Below are positions 5,100-6,131 of a DNA stretch of 6,131 bases, piece by piece. This stretch comes from Acinetobacter sp. Lineage in GTDB: Bacteria; Pseudomonadota; Gammaproteobacteria; Pseudomonadales; Moraxellaceae. Within the stretch, counting starts at the first letter, position 1, and each line of letters begins with the position of its first letter. Below the pieces are notes generated by a model. The model was not told the DNA's origin, searched no databases, and saw only the letters and a program-made list of their open reading frames with translations. The stretch spans positions 1 through 6,131 of the forward strand of contig JAUNHS010000098.1 in assembly GCA_030523805.1 (NCBI GenBank), read 5' to 3'. The translations under genes and the position numbers were made by a program.

Positions 5100-5130
5100 C
5101 GTAAAATCTCCTGTTTGTGTGAAAGTCCGA

Positions 5131-5148
5131 AATAAATCATTATTTATT
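5131..5148. repeat. AT-only dyad in the DUF2789 leader
   Basis: AATAAAT (5131-5137) and ATTTATT (5142-5148) are exact inverted copies around CATT, about 30 bp upstream of the DUF2789 start. Directly beside it, TGAAATTTCA (5152-5161) is a perfect 10-bp palindrome. They may be operator or leader structures, or a chance product of AT richness. Confidence 0.25.
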
Positions 5149-5231
5149 CCTTGAAATTTCATTCTAGGCGAGTTTGTGCGAAAAAGCATTAGATTTTACA
5201 TAAAGTGAACAATGAATGATGATGTTAGAAT

Positions 5232-5237
5232 ATTATA
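5232..5237 (-). promoter_or_regulatory. Possible -10 element for the DUF2789 gene
   Basis: A perfect TATAAT is read on the minus strand at 5237-5232. The -35 region (around 5260-5255) is poor. If used, it would give a leader of about 125 nt before the start at 5099. Confidence 0.3.
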
Positions 5238-5261
5238 CGAACCTTACTTGTGATAAATAAT

Positions 5262-5295
5262 AAAAAAACTTAATTATCATCAACTTAAGTTTTTT
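5262..5295. terminator. Intrinsic terminator downstream of the GST gene
   Basis: AAAAAACTTAA (5263-5273) pairs with TTAAGTTTTTT (5285-5295) around an 11-nt loop. Read leftward, the stem ends in a run of T and lies 27 bp beyond the GST stop codon. The stem has little G+C, but A-run/T-run hairpins of this form are typical and can work in both directions. Confidence 0.65.
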
Positions 5296-5321
5296 ATTCA
5301 TGTTACATTGGGCTGGTGTGA

Positions 5322-5936
5322 TTAGTTGGCTTTAGATAATTCCAATACATTTTGTACTGCACGATCTTGTTGCATTGTTTGCATAAATTTTGCCAAATTT
5401 GCATAATCACGCCAACTTTTTGGCATTTTATCAGACCATAATGCCATAACAAAAGCATAAGCATCGGCAACACTACGTTTATTTTGATATACATGACCAG
5501 TATCACCAATTAAGTGGTCCAAATGAGCTAATACTCGCTCTACACGAGCATAAGATGCTTGTTTTACGGCATCTAATGCTGTATCGCTGTTGTCTGTGGT
5601 GTAACGGTTCGGTACAAAATAAGGCCAAAAAGCAGGGTGGAAATCACCTGTTAAAAAGCACATTGTTTCATGAAATTCAAAATGATTAATGTCGCCTGCA
5701 TTTGCTCCTAAATTGCTGTTTGGATAACGCTGGCAAATGTATTGTAAAATGGCATCAGCTTGTGTCATGACACGTGTTGTACCAATATCTACTGCAGGAA
5801 CCATACCTAAAGGATTGATTTTTAAATATTCTTCTGAGCGTGGATTGACTTTAATGACATCATAATCGGCATTCGCCCATTCTAATGCAATCCAACACGC
5901 CAATGCACAAGTACCAGGAGCATAATAAAGTTTCAT
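5322..5936 (-). CDS. Beta-class glutathione S-transferase
   Basis: A cytosolic GST of 204 residues, close to E. coli GstA (201). It would conjugate glutathione to electrophiles or act as a thiol-disulfide protein. The thioredoxin-like N-domain starts MKLYYAPGTCALACWIALEW with Cys10, the hallmark of bacterial beta-class enzymes. The cis-proline motif is GMVPAV with Pro47. TQADAI (58-63) stands where E. coli has TEGVAI. The helical C-domain has GDFHPAFWPYF with His100, matching the beta-class active-site His106, and SVADAYAFVMALW with the N-capping Asp159. The start at 5936 gives the exact family N-terminus and has a modest AGAGA ribosome site. An ATG 20 codons upstream lies inside a terminator hairpin and is rejected. 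The gene stands alone between two terminators. Its substrate cannot be told from sequence. Confidence 0.93.
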   Translation of the reverse strand: MKLYYAPGTCALACWIALEWANADYDVIKVNPRSEEYLKINPLGMVPAVDIGTTRVMTQADAILQYICQRYPNSNLGANAGDINHFEFHETMCFLTGDFHPAFWPYFVPNRYTTDNSDTALDAVKQASYARVERVLAHLDHLIGDTGHVYQNKRSVADAYAFVMALWSDKMPKSWRDYANLAKFMQTMQQDRAVQNVLELSKAN

Positions 5937-5986
5937 TGTTTTATTCTCTGAATGTTGCTGTTTTAAATAAATGATTTTGCAATAAG

Positions 5987-6021
5987 ATAAAAGCATAACT
6001 TACTGAAAGTTATGCTTTTAT
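5987..6021. terminator. Strong intrinsic terminator of the Tim44-like gene
   Basis: ATAAAAGCATAACTT (5987-6001) pairs perfectly over 15 bp with AAGTTATGCTTTTAT (6007-6021), with a 5-nt loop ACTGA. It lies 16 bp beyond the stop of the leftward gene at the right edge and 50 bp upstream of the GST start. The GST promoter must therefore lie at or just past this hairpin. No convincing promoter hexamers were found in 5937-5986. Confidence 0.8.
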
Positions 6022-6037
6022 TTGTACTCAAAAAAAG

Positions 6038-6131
6038 TTAGTTTTGCTGAATACCTGCCACTAACCAATCTTCATGAGAACCTACAGGTTTTACAAAATG
6101 CCAAATTTCAGTAAATGGCTGTGGTAAGCTA
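6038..6131 (-). CDS. Tim44-like domain protein, C-terminal fragment
   Basis: Only the last 30 codons are in the window, and the gene continues past the right edge. Read leftward they give SLPQPFTEIWHFVKPVGSHE, then DWLVAGIQQN, then stop TAA at 6040-6038. The pattern of a Trp-x-Phe strand, a short Gly-Ser turn, Asp-Trp and a final Ala-Gly-Ile-Gln-Gln is the usual ending of bacterial Tim44-like domain proteins. These are typically membrane-anchored with a soluble lipid- or protein-binding C-domain, and their role in bacteria is poorly known. The call rests on this short end alone. The fragment is intact with no frameshift. Confidence 0.65.
   Translation of the reverse strand, partial: SLPQPFTEIWHFVKPVGSHEDWLVAGIQQN

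Noticed and set aside
5100..5189. N-terminal extension of the DUF2789 gene to an ATG at 5189
   Set aside because: The AGGAG site points to 5099, and the extra 30 residues lack family resemblance and cross two dyads.
5244..5258. CRP/FNR-like half site TGTGATAAA upstream of the DUF2789 gene
   Set aside because: Only one half matches. There is no TCACA partner at the right spacing.
5303..5509. Second leftward frame within the GST gene
   Set aside because: It lies out of frame inside a clear GST gene.
5937..5996. Earlier start for the GST
   Set aside because: The frame begins inside the strong terminator hairpin, and the family N-terminus starts exactly at 5936.
1..6131. CRISPR array, insertion sequence or tRNA
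   Set aside because: No regularly spaced direct repeats, no transposase-like protein and no cloverleaf with a TTCGA arm were seen on either strand.

Overview
The window looks like a chromosomal segment of an AT-rich gammaproteobacterium, most likely a member of the Moraxellaceae (Moraxella/Acinetobacter type). The assignment rests on the HemE sequence, on the DUF2789 protein, on a beta-class glutathione S-transferase, on the C-terminal end of a Tim44-like protein at the right edge, and on two small secreted proteins of the surface-adhesin protein E type. It comes from recalled family resemblance; no search was run.

Left part (1-1700): a very AT-rich accessory block. Two paralogous secreted proteins (27-428 and 1258-1689) flank a leftward XRE-type regulator with a C-terminal coiled coil (436-822) and a small rightward secreted two-cysteine protein (984-1244). 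The 161-bp gap between the regulator and the small secreted gene holds a good sigma-70 promoter and two perfect dyads sharing a TCAAATT core 43 bp apart. This suggests that the regulator controls the secreted genes and possibly itself.

Middle (1700-3700): hemE (uroporphyrinogen decarboxylase) has an extended -10 promoter and an inverted repeat covering its ribosome binding site. It is joined by a TAATG stop/start overlap to a multi-pass DUF817 membrane protein. This part is visibly richer in G+C and has a normal housekeeping look.

Right-centre (3700-4777): a compact unit behind a near-consensus promoter. A 75-residue HicA-like protein overlaps by 4 bp a 150-residue protein with an alpha/beta N-terminal half and a C-terminal helix-turn-helix. 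A 102-residue three-helix membrane protein follows 9 bp later. The first two genes have the architecture of a toxin-antitoxin pair related to, but distinct from, classical HicAB. This is the most interesting system in the window.

Right part (4778-6131): leftward genes separated by AT-rich intrinsic terminators: DUF2789, a beta-class GST with Cys10, and the last 30 codons of a Tim44-like domain protein running off the edge. No tRNA, rRNA, CRISPR array or insertion sequence was seen, and no gene-free stretch exceeds 300 bp (the longest is 5100-5321).
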